The position numbers and the translations under genes are program-made. Below are positions 25,646 through 34,517 of a stretch of 64,000 nt of DNA, piece by piece. Under the pieces are notes generated by a model. That model ran no database searches, was not told where the DNA came from, and saw only the letters and a list, made by a program, of their open reading frames with translations. Location of the stretch: assembly GCF_042663885.1 (NCBI RefSeq), contig NZ_JBHSXV010000001.1; one strand, written 5' to 3'. This DNA is from Aquipuribacter hungaricus (GTDB taxonomy: Bacteria; Actinomycetota; Actinomycetes; Actinomycetales; JBBAYJ01). The stretch's first letter is position 1. Every line of letters begins with the position of its first letter.

Positions 25646-27396
25646 CGTCGGCGCCGGGCGGTACCGAAGATCCCGCGGGTGATCTCGCGGCCCAGGGCCG
25701 TGCCGGCGGAGCGGAGGAAGCCCCGCACCGCCGGGGAGGCCAGCACCTCCTGCACGGCGCCGCGCTCCTCGCGGGGGGCCCGACGGCGCGGGGCGGGGGT
25801 CCGGGTCCCGCGGCGGGCCGGCTCGACGTCGTCCCAGGACTCACCGGGACCGGGGAGCCCGTCCGCGCCCCTGTCCCTGTCCTCGTCCTCGTCCACGTCC
25901 TGGTCCGCGGACGACGGCGCACGGCCGCGCGTCCGGTCGGGCGTCCGGCCGCGCGTCCGGTCGGCGGGCACGGCGGTGCCCGAGCCGAGCCGGGCGCTGA
26001 GCATCTCGTAGGCGGACTCCCGGTCGACCTCGACGCCGTAGCGGGCCATGAGGGGCGAGGCCGCGACCGCCGAGCCGAGGGCATCGGCAGGCATCGGGGA
26101 CATCGACCCCTGCGGGGCGCGGAGCATCGTCCAGGCCACCGGCGTGGGGGCGCCGCGCTCCGACAGGACCGTCACCACGGCCTCCCCGGTCCCGAGCGAG
26201 GTGAGCAGCGCCCCCAGGTCGTAGCCGGAGGTCGGGAACGTGCTCACGGTGGCCCTGAGCGCCTTGGCGTCGTCCGGGGTGTACGCGCGCAGGGCGTGCT
26301 GGACCCGGCTGCCGAGCTGGGCCAGCACGTCGCCCGGCACGTCCTCGGGGGTCTGGGTGACGAAGACGATCCCTACGCCCTTGGACCGGATGAGCCGCAC
26401 GGTCTGCGTGATCTTCTCGAGGAACGTCTTCGAGGCGCCGGTGAACAGCAGGTGCGCCTCGTCGAAGAAGAACACCAGCTTCGGCCGGTCGAGGTCGCCG
26501 ACCTCGGGCAAGGACTCGAACAGCTCGGCGAGCAGCCACAGCAGGAAGGTCGAGAACAGGGCGGGCCGGTCCTGCACCTCGGCCAGCTCCAGGCAGGTCA
26601 CGATCCCCCGGCCCTCGGCGTCGACGCGCAGCAGCTCGGCGGGGTCGAGCTCCGGCTCGCCGAAGAACGCGTCGGCACCCGCGGCGGCGAAGGCGACGAG
26701 CTCGCGGAGGATGACGCCCGCGGTGGCCTTGCTGAGGCCGCCCAGGTCCACGAGGTCCGCCTTGCCCTCGTCCGAGACCAGGTGCTGCACGACGGCGCGC
26801 AGGTCGGCGAGGTCGAGCAAGGGCAGCCCGGCGGTGTCGGCGTGGTGGAAGACCAGGGCGAGGCTCGAGGTCTGGGTGGCGTTGAGGTCGAGGACCCTGG
26901 CGAGCAGGTCGGGCCCGAAGGAGCTGATGCTGGCCCGGACCGGGACACCGGTGCCGAGCCCGCCGAGGGCCAGGAACTCCGTGGGGGACGCGGTGGCCTG
27001 CCAGTCCTGGCCGGTCGCCCGGGCACGGGACACGACACCGTCGGACGCGGTGCCGGTGACCGCGATCCCGGACAGGTCGCCCTTGATGTCGGCGAGGAAC
27101 ACCGGCACCCCGGCGGCGCTCAGCTGCTCGGCCATGACCTGCAGCGTCTTGGTCTTGCCCGTGCCGGTGGCCCCGGCGACCAGGCCGTGGCGGGTGAGCA
27201 TGGACAGCGGGATCCGCACGGGGACGTCAGGGCGGGGCGTGGGGGTGCCGCCGGCGTCGACGAGGAGCGCCCCCAGCTCGAGGGCGGGACCCGCCGTGCC
27301 GTAGCCCGCCCGGACCGCCTCGACCTGGGCGGCGTACGGGTCCGTCCCGCCGGAGGGGGCCGCTCCACCGGGGGGAGCCGTGCCCGTGCCTGCCAT
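25642..27396 (-). CDS. HerA-like / DUF853 ATPase (helicase HerA-like protein)
   Basis: 584-residue FtsK-HerA superfamily ATPase. Walker A is GATGTGKTKT (75-84), followed by VFLADIKGDLSGIA, and Walker B is FFFDEAHLLF at about residue 315. The sensor/arginine region contains VRLIRSKGVGIVFVTQTPEDVP and LGSRVQHALRAYTPDDAKAL. The last 130 residues are a charged disordered stretch with short repeats (RTRGRTPD, RTRGRAPS and Asp/Glu/Arg runs) ending in a basic tail. DUF853 proteins are widespread but of unproven function; a DNA-translocation role is inferred from the fold. Start ATG 27396 is chosen; earlier codons are open but unlike the family. Confidence 0.9.
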   Translation of the reverse strand: MAGTGTAPPGGAAPSGGTDPYAAQVEAVRAGYGTAGPALELGALLVDAGGTPTPRPDVPVRIPLSMLTRHGLVAGATGTGKTKTLQVMAEQLSAAGVPVFLADIKGDLSGIAVTGTASDGVVSRARATGQDWQATASPTEFLALGGLGTGVPVRASISSFGPDLLARVLDLNATQTSSLALVFHHADTAGLPLLDLADLRAVVQHLVSDEGKADLVDLGGLSKATAGVILRELVAFAAAGADAFFGEPELDPAELLRVDAEGRGIVTCLELAEVQDRPALFSTFLLWLLAELFESLPEVGDLDRPKLVFFFDEAHLLFTGASKTFLEKITQTVRLIRSKGVGIVFVTQTPEDVPGDVLAQLGSRVQHALRAYTPDDAKALRATVSTFPTSGYDLGALLTSLGTGEAVVTVLSERGAPTPVAWTMLRAPQGSMSPMPADALGSAVAASPLMARYGVEVDRESAYEMLSARLGSGTAVPADRTRGRTPDRTRGRAPSSADQDVDEDEDRDRGADGLPGPGESWDDVEPARRGTRTPAPRRRAPREERGAVQEVLASPAVRGFLRSAGTALGREITRGIFGTARRRR

Positions 27397-27455
27397 GAGC
27401 CACCCCGTCGTCAGCGCGGCCCGGCCGGTGGGGCCGGGCGTCGTCCGGAGCGTAC

Positions 27456-27492
27456 GGGCGGGCGGGTCCCGGCGCACCGGTCCCGCCCGCCC
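27456..27492 (-). terminator. 11-bp hairpin downstream of the asparaginase gene
   Basis: GGGCGGGCGGG (27456-27466) pairs perfectly with 27482-27492 around a 15-base loop. It begins 11 bases beyond the asparaginase stop on the minus strand and lies before the HerA-like gene start, so these two genes are probably separate transcription units. Confidence 0.7.
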
Positions 27493-27503
27493 TGCTCAGA
27501 TGC

Positions 27504-28841
27504 TCACGCGCTCGGGCGCGGGATCCGGTCGCGGGGCGACTTCACCGGCACGAACTCCTGGTTGCCGATCGACCCCACCCACTGGCGGGCCTTGTCCGCG
27601 TCGCCGGGGGCGAAGGCCAGGCTGAGCATGAGCAGCAGCCGCGCCTTCTGCGCGAGCAGGTCGCCGCCGGCGACGACGTTGCCGCTGCCGCCGGTCACCG
27701 ACCCGGAGCCCGTCCGGGAGGTGCTGACGAAGACGACGCCGAAGTCGCGGGCGGCCGCCGTCCGGGCCTGGCCCTGGGGGCCGGACACGCCGCCCGCGCC
27801 TGTGCCCGCGGTGACGATGCCCTTGACCCCGGCCTGCGCGAACGCGGTGATCGGCTCGCCGCCCGCCTGCTGGTACGTGTAGACGATCTCGGTCCGCGGC
27901 AGCGCCGTGACGGGGATGGTCGACAGGTCGAACGGGGTCGCCCAGCTCCGCGGGGTGTCGCACTGCTCGACGCGCGCGGGGGCACGCGCGACCCGGATCG
28001 CCGGGCCGTCGATCCAGCCGAGGACGCCGAGCTCCCGGGTCTGGAAGGTGTCCATCCGCGTGGTGCTGGTCTTGGTGACGTCGCGGGCGGCGTGGAACTC
28101 GTCGTTGAGCATGAGGACGGTGCCGAAGCAGAAGGTCTTCTGGCTCGCGGCGAGGCTGATCGCGTTGAACAGGTTCGCGGGGCCGTCGGCGCCGATCACC
28201 TGCGGGCCATCGACGGTCCCGGCCGCCCAGGGGCGCATGGCGCCGGTGAGGACGACCGGCTTGCGGCTCTGCACCGTGAGGTCGAGCCAGTAGGCGAACT
28301 CCTCCATGGTGTCGGTACCGGTGGTGACGACCACGCCGTCGGCCGTCCTCAGCGCGGCCTCGACGGCGGCGGTCAGCTCGTAGAACTGCGGGATCGTGTA
28401 GCCGCCGGAGCCGCTGTTGCCGAACTGGACGGTGCTGACGTCGGCCAGGGCACCGACCTCGGGCTGGATCTGGCCCACCAGGGTGCCGATCGGGATCTGT
28501 CCGGCCCGGTAGTTCGTGAAGTCGCTGCGCGTGGGCGCGACGCCGGCGATGGTGCCGCCCGTGCCGATCACGGTGACCTTCGGCTTCGTCGCGGCGGCCG
28601 CCTGGACGGCGGTGGTGTACGCCGCGCTCTGGACGGTGGGTCCCTGGACGACGGGTGCCGCACCGACGACCGCGTCGGTGACGGGCGGCGCGGTGCTCGC
28701 CGTGTCCCTGGTCCCCGTGGCCCCTGTCGTGCCGGTGGGTCCGAGGAGCAGGGCGACGGCGAGGGCACCGGCGGTGCCGGCGGCGGCGAGCGGGAGCAGC
28801 CGCCCGTACCCGGACGGGCGGGCGGGGGTGATGACGGCCAC
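27504..28841 (-). CDS. Type II L-asparaginase, membrane-anchored or secreted
   Basis: Hydrolyses asparagine to aspartate and ammonia outside the cytoplasm. The 445-residue product has an N-terminal hydrophobic segment (about 14-35) and a Thr/Ala-rich linker to residue 85. The catalytic domain begins VTVIGTGGTIAG (nucleophile T97), with the second triad in VVTTGTDTMEE (T176, D177), and VVLTGAMRPWAAGTVDGP. The C-terminal domain contains GVKGIVTAGTGAGG and VVFVSTSRTGSG, both typical. No lipobox is seen, so it is either anchored by the uncleaved helix or released by a signal peptidase. It is flanked by hairpins on both sides, suggesting a single-gene transcript. Confidence 0.95.
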   Translation of the reverse strand: MAVITPARPSGYGRLLPLAAAGTAGALAVALLLGPTGTTGATGTRDTASTAPPVTDAVVGAAPVVQGPTVQSAAYTTAVQAAAATKPKVTVIGTGGTIAGVAPTRSDFTNYRAGQIPIGTLVGQIQPEVGALADVSTVQFGNSGSGGYTIPQFYELTAAVEAALRTADGVVVTTGTDTMEEFAYWLDLTVQSRKPVVLTGAMRPWAAGTVDGPQVIGADGPANLFNAISLAASQKTFCFGTVLMLNDEFHAARDVTKTSTTRMDTFQTRELGVLGWIDGPAIRVARAPARVEQCDTPRSWATPFDLSTIPVTALPRTEIVYTYQQAGGEPITAFAQAGVKGIVTAGTGAGGVSGPQGQARTAAARDFGVVFVSTSRTGSGSVTGGSGNVVAGGDLLAQKARLLLMLSLAFAPGDADKARQWVGSIGNQEFVPVKSPRDRIPRPSA

Positions 28842-28863
28842 GTGGGGGCCTCTCTGCTGGGGC

Positions 28864-28891
28864 GGGTCGGGACGCCCGACTGTCCCGACCC
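28864..28891 (-). terminator. 10-bp hairpin downstream of the chemoreceptor gene
   Basis: GGGTCGGGAC (28864-28873) pairs perfectly with GTCCCGACCC (28882-28891) around an 8-base loop, between the chemoreceptor stop (28953) and the asparaginase start (28841), both on the minus strand. Confidence 0.75.
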
Positions 28892-28952
28892 GACCGACCC
28901 CCCGGGTTACGTCCCGGTGACGATCGCGTGACCCGGCGTCACGACGCCCCGG

Positions 28953-30275
28953 TCACCCGTCGACGACGGTGGCCGCGGCCGTCGCGTGCCGCAGCTCGAC
29001 CGCGACCCGCTCGGCCTGCCGGGTGGCGCTGCACATGGCGCTCGAGACCTCCTGGGTCGCGGCCGTCTGCTCGGTGACGGCCTCCTCGATCGTCCGCTGG
29101 GCCGCCACCACCTCGCCCATGACGGCGCGGATGCGGGCGACGACGGCCGCGGTGCCGGAGACCTCCACGCGGACCACGTCCACGACGCGGCTGATCTCGT
29201 CGGTGGCGCCCGAGGTCTCCCGTGCCAGCGCCTTGACCTCCTCGGCGACGACGGCGAAGCCGCGGCCGGCGTCCCCGGCGCGCGCTGCCTCGATGGTGGC
29301 GTTGAGGGCGAGCAGGTTGGTCTGGGCGGCGACCCCGTTGATCCGGACGGCGATGGCCTCGATCTCCGCCATCGTGCCGGTCAGCCGGGCCATGGTGTCC
29401 ACCGACTCCTGGGAGCGGCTGTCGGCGTCCAGCGCGGTCGCGGAGGCCTGGCCGGCCGCTGCGGCGATGGCGCCGATGGAGCCGCGCAGGTCGTCGAGGA
29501 CCCCGGTGGCGGTGGCGACGTCGCGGCTCAGGGTCGCCCCGGCCTCCTCCACCTCGACCATCCGGGCGGCCACGTCGGCGGCGCGGGCGCGGCCGGCCTC
29601 CAGCCGGAGCGCCTGCCGCTCGGCCGACTGCTCCCGCTCGGCCGCCTGGACGGCGAGGTGCTGGGCCCGGTCCTGCTGCGCGCGGAGGGCCTCGGACCGC
29701 CGGACGGCCTCGGCCTGCTCCGCGAAGCGCCACCCGAAGGCCAGGGCGGCGGCCTGGGCCAGGAGGAACGCGGCGTGCAGCGCGGCGTACGGCAGCGGGT
29801 GCTCCTGGGCGTGGTGCCCGGAGAACACCGCGTCGGGGGCGACGAGCGCCATGGCCGAGTGGTGCAGGGCGACGTAGCCCACGGCCGTGAGGAAGGGCGC
29901 CCACGACTGGTACAGCGCGACGACCACGAGGAACACGTAGAACGAGATGTGCAGGTCGGTGAGCCCGCCCCCGGCGTGCACGAGCACGCTCGCGCCCAGC
30001 ATGAGGGCGAGGCTCACGGTGCTGCTGCGGACCACCTGGCTGCCCGCCAGACGGGCCAGCAGGAGCAGGGGCAGCACGGCCGCGAGCTCCAGCCACACCA
30101 TGACCTCCCCGACCCCGCGCAGCAGCACGAGCAGGAGCAGCAGCGGGACCTGGACGGTGGCGACACCGAGGATGACGCGGTGCCGGGCGAGGAACACGTC
30201 CTCGGTGAGCGGGACGCCCTTGGGCAGCCAGCCGGAGGCCGGGACACTCGTCGGGGGTGCGAGCGGGGTCGTCAT
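28953..30275 (-). CDS. Methyl-accepting chemotaxis protein-like receptor with six-helix membrane sensor
   Basis: 440 residues. The N-terminal half has about six membrane helices (roughly 33-55, 60-78, 85-105, 108-130, 132-152, 165-187) and no extracytoplasmic ligand domain. The C-terminal half is a coiled-coil MCP signalling domain (about 195-430) with the hairpin tip around NLLALNATIEAARAGDAGRGFAVVAEEVKALA, which contacts CheA and CheW in relatives. No che or flagellar gene is in this window. The gene starts 7 bases after the FtsH-like protease stop, so the two are probably co-transcribed. The signal sensed is unknown; membrane or energy state is possible for a receptor of this shape. Confidence 0.9.
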   Translation of the reverse strand: MTTPLAPPTSVPASGWLPKGVPLTEDVFLARHRVILGVATVQVPLLLLLVLLRGVGEVMVWLELAAVLPLLLLARLAGSQVVRSSTVSLALMLGASVLVHAGGGLTDLHISFYVFLVVVALYQSWAPFLTAVGYVALHHSAMALVAPDAVFSGHHAQEHPLPYAALHAAFLLAQAAALAFGWRFAEQAEAVRRSEALRAQQDRAQHLAVQAAEREQSAERQALRLEAGRARAADVAARMVEVEEAGATLSRDVATATGVLDDLRGSIGAIAAAAGQASATALDADSRSQESVDTMARLTGTMAEIEAIAVRINGVAAQTNLLALNATIEAARAGDAGRGFAVVAEEVKALARETSGATDEISRVVDVVRVEVSGTAAVVARIRAVMGEVVAAQRTIEEAVTEQTAATQEVSSAMCSATRQAERVAVELRHATAAATVVDG

Positions 30276-30282
30276 GGTCGTG

Positions 30283-32226
30283 TCAGCGGTCCTTCTGCGT
30301 GACGGTCGGGAAGGCGCCCACGACCTCGGGGAGCGCGGGCGTGCTCCGGACCTGGGCGGGGACCCGCGCGGTGACGTGGGTCGGCACCTGGGCGGGGACC
30401 CGGGGGCCGGGGCCCGCGGCGGCCACGGGCGGGGCGGCGGCGTCGACCGAGGCCTGCACGCTCAGCAGGTCGGCCAGCGTGAGGTTCTCCGCCTCCAGCA
30501 GCGCGCCGGCGACGGCGTCGAGCAGCACCCGGTGGGTGGCGAGCAGGGTGAAGGCGTCCTCGTGGGCGGCGGCGAGCAGCTCCTCGGCCACCTCGCGGAC
30601 CTCGGTGGCGACCTGCCCGCCCATCCTGACCGTGTCGTCGTCGACGAGCAGGTAGCCGTGGCGGCTCATGCCGTACTTCGTCACCATCGCCAGGGCCCGG
30701 CGGCTCGCGGAGTCCAGGTCGCCGTGGGCGCCCTGCGTGAACTCCCCGTCCAGGAGCAGCTCCTCGGCCGCGCGGCCGCCCATGGCCACGCGCAGGTCGG
30801 CGAGCGCCCTGCGTCGGGTGAGGAAGGAGTCGTCGTTGCCGCTCATCCACGTCACGCCGCCGGCGGGGCCGCGCGGCACGATGGAGACCTGCACCGGGTC
30901 GTCGGCGTCCTCCAGCAGCAGCGCGGTGAGGGCGTGCCCGGCCTCGTGCCAGGCCGTGATGCGGCGGTCGTGCTCGGTGACCAGCGCCGACGTGCGGGCC
31001 CGGCCGAGGGCGACCGTGGCGACGGCGGCGTCCAGGCAGTCGGCGCCGACCTGGACCAGCCCGCGGCGGGCGGCCTCCATGCAGGCCTCGTTGACGACCT
31101 GGGCGAGCTCGGCGCCGCTCATGCCGGGGGTGCGGCGGGCGACCGAGACCAGGTCGACGTCGTCGGCCATGGGGCGCGACGCCGCGTGGACCTCGAGGAT
31201 CTGGGTGCGGCCGCGCCGGTCCGGGGCGGGGACCTGCACCTGGCGGTCGAGCCGGCCGGGACGGGTGAGCGCCGGGTCGAGGACGTCGGCCCGGTTGGTG
31301 GCGGCCAGGACGATGATGCGGTGGTCGGTGTCGAAGCCGTCCATCTCGTTGAGCATGGAGATGAGCGTGTTCTCGCGCTCGGTGTCGGCGCCGGAGTGCC
31401 CCGGGCCCTCCGAGCGGGCCCGGCCGATGGCGTCGATCTCGTCGATGAAGATGATGCCGCCCTCGGACTCGCGGGCCCGGTCGAACAGGTCGCGGACCCG
31501 GCGGGCACCGACACCGGCGAAGGTCTCGACGAAGTCGCTGCCGGCCAGCGGGAAGAACGGCACGCCGGCCTCGCCGGCGACGGCCCGGGCGAGCAGCGTC
31601 TTGCCGGTGCCGGGAGGACCGACGAGCAGCGCGCCGCGCGGGGGCTTCGCGCCGACCCGGGTGAAGCGCTCGCCGTCCTTGAGGAACTCCACGAGCTCCT
31701 TCATCTCGGTGACCGCCTCCTCGCAGCCGGCCACGTCGCTGAAGCGGGCGCTGGGGACGCCGTCGACCTGCTCGCCGCGCGTGCCCTTGAGCCGCACCCC
31801 GGACAGGCCGCCGCTGCGGACGCCCCACACCAGGCCGCCGACCAGCAGCACCATGACGACGAGCGGGAGCAGGCTGTCCAGCAGGCCGGGAGGACGGACG
31901 GGGTCGGTCTCCACCTCGACGCCGGCCTCGACCAGGTCGGCGGTGAGCTCGTCGGCGTAGGCGCCCGGGAACCCCGAGGCGAGCGTGCGGCCGTCGGCAA
32001 GGGTGAGCACGACCTCCGCGGCCGCCTCGTCGAGGACGGCGGTGGTGACGTCCCCGTCCTCGACGGCCTCGACGGCGCGGGACAGGGGGACGCGGTCCGG
32101 CGCGGGAGGAGCGAGCTCCCCGTGGACGACGACGGCGGACGTGACGGCGGTGACCACGGCGGCACCGGACAGCAGGAGCAGCCGGCGGCGGGCGGTCCGG
32201 GAGCGGCGGGCACGGGTGCTGGGCAT
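30283..32226 (-). CDS. Divergent FtsH-like AAA+ zinc metalloprotease (M41)
   Basis: 647-residue membrane protease. Layout: TM1 (about 15-34), a small extracytoplasmic domain (35-112), TM2 (116-136), AAA+ module with Walker A G203-T210, Walker B IIFIDEID (D262), SRH NRADVLDPALTRPGRLDR, then the zinc motif H427-E428-x-x-H431 and third ligand D503. The catalytic set is complete. The pore loop reads TFAG (F236-A237-G238) where housekeeping FtsH has MFVG. The C-terminal 50 residues are a Pro/Val/Gln-rich repeat (RVPAQV). It probably is an accessory paralogue rather than the essential FtsH. The start was set at ATG 32226, just before a basic stretch and TM1. Confidence 0.9.
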   Translation of the reverse strand: MPSTRARRSRTARRRLLLLSGAAVVTAVTSAVVVHGELAPPAPDRVPLSRAVEAVEDGDVTTAVLDEAAAEVVLTLADGRTLASGFPGAYADELTADLVEAGVEVETDPVRPPGLLDSLLPLVVMVLLVGGLVWGVRSGGLSGVRLKGTRGEQVDGVPSARFSDVAGCEEAVTEMKELVEFLKDGERFTRVGAKPPRGALLVGPPGTGKTLLARAVAGEAGVPFFPLAGSDFVETFAGVGARRVRDLFDRARESEGGIIFIDEIDAIGRARSEGPGHSGADTERENTLISMLNEMDGFDTDHRIIVLAATNRADVLDPALTRPGRLDRQVQVPAPDRRGRTQILEVHAASRPMADDVDLVSVARRTPGMSGAELAQVVNEACMEAARRGLVQVGADCLDAAVATVALGRARTSALVTEHDRRITAWHEAGHALTALLLEDADDPVQVSIVPRGPAGGVTWMSGNDDSFLTRRRALADLRVAMGGRAAEELLLDGEFTQGAHGDLDSASRRALAMVTKYGMSRHGYLLVDDDTVRMGGQVATEVREVAEELLAAAHEDAFTLLATHRVLLDAVAGALLEAENLTLADLLSVQASVDAAAPPVAAAGPGPRVPAQVPTHVTARVPAQVRSTPALPEVVGAFPTVTQKDR

Positions 32227-32410
32227 GGCGGGGCATCGGCACCTGCCCGCCGGTCCTGGAGCACTCCGGAGCACCCGGGAGGACTCCGCGGCGCCAGGGG
32301 AGGGTGGTCCGATCGGGCGCACCGGCGGCGGCGGCCCTACGGCTGACCCGCCCGCGTGCCGTCTGCCACGGGGACGGGCAGGCCCAGAGGCGTGCCGGAG
32401 AGGGGGGACC

Positions 32411-32782
32411 GTGACCGAGGTCTGCGCGATGCCCGGTGACGCCGACCTGGACCTGGACCTGGCCGGGCTGCTGCTCGGCGCCGTGGTCCGGGTCGACGAC
32501 CGCTTCCTGCTGCACGCCCGGGGCGGCACCGGCCGCTACCGCAGCGAGGGCCGGGTGGTCGTCACCGAGGACGAGCCGGTGCGGGACATCACCCTGTCCT
32601 TCGCCATGGCCGACCCGCCCGACGCCCCCGGGGCGACCGACCTCACGTACACGGTGCTCATGGGCTGGCGCGACCGCGGCGCCCGGCTGCGGCTGATCGG
32701 CGCCCCGGGCCGGCAGGTCGTCCTGTTCGAGCCGGGCGGCTTCGCCGTGCCGCTGGCCACGGCGGCCCAGCGGGTGGGCTGA
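32411..32782 (+). CDS. Uncharacterised 123-residue protein
   Basis: I do not recognise this family. The predicted product (GTG 32411, preceded by GAGAGGGGGGACC) is acidic and mostly beta-strand in appearance: LLLGAVVRVDDRFLLHARGGTGRYRSEGRVVV, then VRDITLSFAMADPP, then LTYTVLMGWRDRGARLRLIG and QVVLFEPGGFAVPL. No cysteine pair, membrane helix or catalytic motif stands out. It is divergent from the FtsH-like gene across a 184-base gap and ends 6 bases before the converging LLM-hemerythrin gene. Codon bias is normal for the window, which supports a real gene. Confidence 0.65.
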   Translation: MTEVCAMPGDADLDLDLAGLLLGAVVRVDDRFLLHARGGTGRYRSEGRVVVTEDEPVRDITLSFAMADPPDAPGATDLTYTVLMGWRDRGARLRLIGAPGRQVVLFEPGGFAVPLATAAQRVG

Positions 32783-32788
32783 GGCTCC

Positions 32789-34447
32789 TCAGCCCATGCC
32801 GAGGCGGGCCAGCGGCTCGACCAGCTCCCGCTCCTCGTAGGACAGGTGCGACAGCAGGGTGTCGCTGAGCAGGTCGACCGCGGCGCGCAGGTCCGCCATG
32901 CCGTCCGGGACGGCGACGAAGCCGACCAGGGCCCGGTCGACGCCCTCGAGCACGTCGTGGATGGCGTGGTGCTCCTCCTCCAGCCGGTCGACCACGGGCG
33001 CCAGCCGCGGGTCGGCCGAGCGGAGGTGGGGGAACATGCTCTGGTCCTCGATCGTGTGGTGCGTGGTGACGACCCGGCAGTAGCTCTCGCAGTAGGTGCC
33101 GAGGGTCCACTTGTTCTGCCGGATGGTCATGGTCGCGATGTGCGAGCGGGCGGCCCCGGCGTCGAGCGTGCCGGCGGCGACCTGCTCGACGAGGTCCTGC
33201 AGGTGCTCGAGCTCGGTGCGCAGGCGGTCGTGGACGTCGACGAGGTGCTGGCCGCTGGCCTGCTCGTGACGGGTGTACGTGCGGCCCTCCTCCGGCGCCG
33301 GGCCGGTCGGGCGGGCGCCCTCGTCCCACACCTGGACGCTGCTGCGGCGGACGCCGGGGTCGGGGGTGGGGACGACGCCGAGCGCGGGGACGACGGCCGG
33401 CCGGGGCGCGGCCCGTCCCCCGGTGACGGCGGCCGAGCGGTCCTGGCGCGGGACGTGGGCCACGGGCTGCTCCGGGACGCCCTGGTCAGCGTGGGCGGCC
33501 TGCACGGCGTGGGCTCCGTGGTCTCCGTGGTCGGGGTCGTCGGGCCCGGGCCTCGGCGCGCTGCGCTCGGCCTCGACGAGCTCGCGGACGGCGGGGGCGA
33601 CCTCGGCGGCGAAGGTGCGCAGCACGTCGGGGTCGTCGCCGGCGAGGACGAAGCCGCTCACCCCGTCCGCCAGCGTCATCCCGGCGAGCTCCTCGGCCCA
33701 CTGCCCGGGCGGGCCGGCGAGCGGGCCGCGGGACCTGGTCGAGAACGAGCCGCTGACGTTGAGCAGGCGGCGGACGTCCGCCGGCGACCGCCCCGCCCCC
33801 GCGGCGGCCTCGTCGACGACCTCGTTGCCGCGGGCCAGGTCGCCCGGCTGCAGGTAGCCCAGCGACGGCAGCCAGCCGTCCGCCCGGCGGCCGGTCAGGC
33901 GGAGCATCCGCGGCCTGTACGCGCCGAGCCAGATCCCGACGTCGTGCGCCGGGGCCGGCCCGCGCTTGGCCCCGACCACCCGGTGGTGGCGCCCCTCGAC
34001 CCGCACCCCGCCGCGGGCGCCGGCGTCCCACACCTGGCGGACGACGTCGATCGCCTCCTCGAGCGCCTCGACCGCCTCGCCGGGCCCGAGCCGCCGGGCG
34101 CCCATCGCCTCGATGGCGTCCCAGAACGCGCCCGCGCCGAGGCCGAGCTCGACCCGGCCGCCGCTCAGCAGGTCGAGGCTGGCCACGCTGCGGGCGAGGA
34201 CGGCGGGCGGACGCAGCGGCAGGTTGGTGACGTTCGCCGCCAGCCGGACGCGGTCGGTGCGGGCGGCCAGGTACGACAGCAGCGTCCAGGTGTCGAGGAA
34301 CGACGGCTGGTACGGGTGGTCCTGGACGGTGACGAGGTCGAGCCCGACCTGCTCCGACAGCACGGCGAGCTGGACGACCTGCCCGGGGGCTGCCGCGGAG
34401 GGCGTGAGGAAGGAGCCGAACAGGAGGTCGTGGCCGTAGTCGGGCAT
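32789..34447 (-). CDS. LLM flavin-dependent oxidoreductase fused to a C-terminal hemerythrin domain
   Basis: 552-residue fusion. Residues 1-300 are a luciferase-like monooxygenase domain (GLDLVTVQDHPYQPSFLDTWTLLSYLAARTDRVRLAANVTNLPLRPP, then GRVELGLGAG) that would bind FMN or F420. A His/Ala/Pro-rich linker spans about 305-400. Residues 406-552 are a hemerythrin HHE domain with iron-ligand candidates H406, H463/H464 and E467, H474, H493/H494 and E491, H534 and E538. The start MPDYGHDL at ATG 34447 has TACGAT exactly 6 bases upstream. It is divergent from a MarR gene with a shared operator candidate. An oxygen-, nitric-oxide- or peroxide-responsive redox role is inferred; the substrate is unknown. 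Confidence 0.88.
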   Translation of the reverse strand: MPDYGHDLLFGSFLTPSAAAPGQVVQLAVLSEQVGLDLVTVQDHPYQPSFLDTWTLLSYLAARTDRVRLAANVTNLPLRPPAVLARSVASLDLLSGGRVELGLGAGAFWDAIEAMGARRLGPGEAVEALEEAIDVVRQVWDAGARGGVRVEGRHHRVVGAKRGPAPAHDVGIWLGAYRPRMLRLTGRRADGWLPSLGYLQPGDLARGNEVVDEAAAGAGRSPADVRRLLNVSGSFSTRSRGPLAGPPGQWAEELAGMTLADGVSGFVLAGDDPDVLRTFAAEVAPAVRELVEAERSAPRPGPDDPDHGDHGAHAVQAAHADQGVPEQPVAHVPRQDRSAAVTGGRAAPRPAVVPALGVVPTPDPGVRRSSVQVWDEGARPTGPAPEEGRTYTRHEQASGQHLVDVHDRLRTELEHLQDLVEQVAAGTLDAGAARSHIATMTIRQNKWTLGTYCESYCRVVTTHHTIEDQSMFPHLRSADPRLAPVVDRLEEEHHAIHDVLEGVDRALVGFVAVPDGMADLRAAVDLLSDTLLSHLSYEERELVEPLARLGMG

Positions 34448-34453
34448 GACGCA

Positions 34454-34459
34454 ATCGTA
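34454..34459 (-). promoter_or_regulatory. Start-proximal -10 hexamer of the LLM-hemerythrin gene (TACGAT)
   Basis: On the minus strand TACGAT is followed by TGCGTC and then the ATG, a six-base gap that leaves no room for a leader or Shine-Dalgarno sequence. Confidence 0.55.
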
Positions 34460-34464
34460 TTCCA

Positions 34465-34479
34465 CGCAGACGTTCTGCG
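34465..34479. promoter_or_regulatory. Candidate MarR operator (6-bp inverted repeat)
   Basis: CGCAGA-CGT-TCTGCG is a perfect inverted repeat with a 3-base centre, in the 70-base gap between the divergent LLM-hemerythrin and MarR genes. It covers about -18 to -32 of the LLM promoter and about -39 to -53 of the MarR promoter, so one dimer could control both. Confidence 0.6.
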
Positions 34480-34505
34480 CGACCACCTGTCGTCGTGGGC
34501 GACGG

Positions 34506-34511
34506 TATGCT
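34506..34511 (+). promoter_or_regulatory. Start-proximal -10 hexamer of the marR-family gene (TATGCT)
   Basis: TATGCT is followed by CGGACG and then ATG 34518. It mirrors the arrangement of the divergent LLM-hemerythrin gene. Confidence 0.55.
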
Positions 34512-34517
34512 CGGACG

